Of a DNA stretch of 41,952 nt, positions 41,885 to 41,952 are shown in pieces. Under the pieces are notes generated by a model that saw only the letters and a list, made by a program, of their open reading frames with translations, was not told where the DNA came from and did not search any database. Numbering within the stretch: position 1 is the stretch's first letter; every line of letters begins with the position of its first letter. A program made the translations under genes and the position numbers. The DNA is from Fibrobacter sp. (GTDB lineage Bacteria > Fibrobacterota > Chitinivibrionia > Chitinivibrionales > Chitinispirillaceae). The DNA lies in NCBI GenBank assembly GCA_012515615.1, contig JAAYYB010000194.1:1-41952 (forward strand). The letters are read 5' to 3'.

Positions 41885-41952
41885 TCAGGGCTTCTCTTCA
41901 AACAGCTCCCCTGCCCCAAACAGCCTTTCGGCATTCTGGAAATCTGAAGGAA
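41885..41952 (-). CDS. C-terminal end of an upstream gene (partial)
   Basis: A minus-strand frame enters from the right edge and stops at 41885, giving the last 21 residues (PSDFQNAERLFGAGELFEEK plus a final Pro). The composition is protein-like, with acidic and aromatic residues, and the frame fits the gene spacing before the Ig-domain promoter. The family cannot be told from this piece. Confidence 0.5.
   Translation of the reverse strand, partial: PSDFQNAERLFGAGELFEEKP

Overview
The window reads as one stretch of chromosome from a Gram-negative, diderm bacterium of the FCB superphylum, most likely a Fibrobacterota relative (inference). Supporting signs are a SecA with a long insert before its second nucleotide-binding domain and a C-terminal zinc motif, a single-domain arabinose-5-phosphate isomerase without CBS domains (the short form known from Bacteroides), a large multi-Ig surface protein ending in a type IX-secretion-like sorting domain, a choice-of-anchor A protein, and several TolQ/TolR-type proteins. 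I found no rRNA, tRNA, CRISPR array, transposase, integrase or phage gene. Codon use and gene packing look uniform, so this appears to be core chromosome rather than an island.

Layout. 1-3330 (minus): three exported proteins (LolA-like protein, lipoprotein, choice-of-anchor A protein with a broken alpha/beta-hydrolase tail). 3331-3641: a gene-free gap with a 14-bp-period repeat and a strong terminator. 3642-7460 (minus): a PpiD/SurA-type chaperone-isomerase and a CtpA-type protease, both envelope quality control. 7627-16433 (minus): a tightly packed series read in the order small exported protein, ExbB, ExbB-ExbD fusion, ExbD, AgmX/TonB-like protein, PilZ, FliL-like protein, secA, tmk. 16567-20781 (plus): kdsD, nadB and a VWA-type membrane protein. 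20785-28824 (minus): 43-residue membrane microprotein, PfkB sugar kinase, UDP-glucuronate decarboxylase, leuS, rdgB, a soluble hybrid histidine kinase and an NtrC-type response regulator, mostly with overlaps or gaps of a few bases. 28940-30059 (minus): ECF sigma factor and zinc-finger anti-sigma factor. 30299-34682 (minus): amidase and a 1229-residue TPR protein. 34797-36467: pteridine-reductase-like SDR (plus), low-molecular-weight phosphatase (minus) and a small cysteine protein (plus). 36512-41752 (minus): the giant Ig-domain surface protein. 41885-41952: the C-terminal end of another minus-strand gene.

The most interesting region is 11345-16433. It encodes a proton-channel motor of the TolQR/ExbBD/MotAB class with two ExbB units and two ExbD units. 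One ExbD is fused to an ExbB and has Asn in place of the membrane Asp that carries protons; the separate ExbD keeps the Asp. The same run carries an AgmX/TonB-type coupling protein, a c-di-GMP-binding PilZ protein and a FliL-like protein. FliL is known as a partner of flagellar stators, yet no flagellar gene is present here. I infer a c-di-GMP-controlled, proton-driven envelope machine, perhaps for gliding or surface transport, loosely like the Agl-Glt system of Myxococcus. The function is not proven by the sequence.
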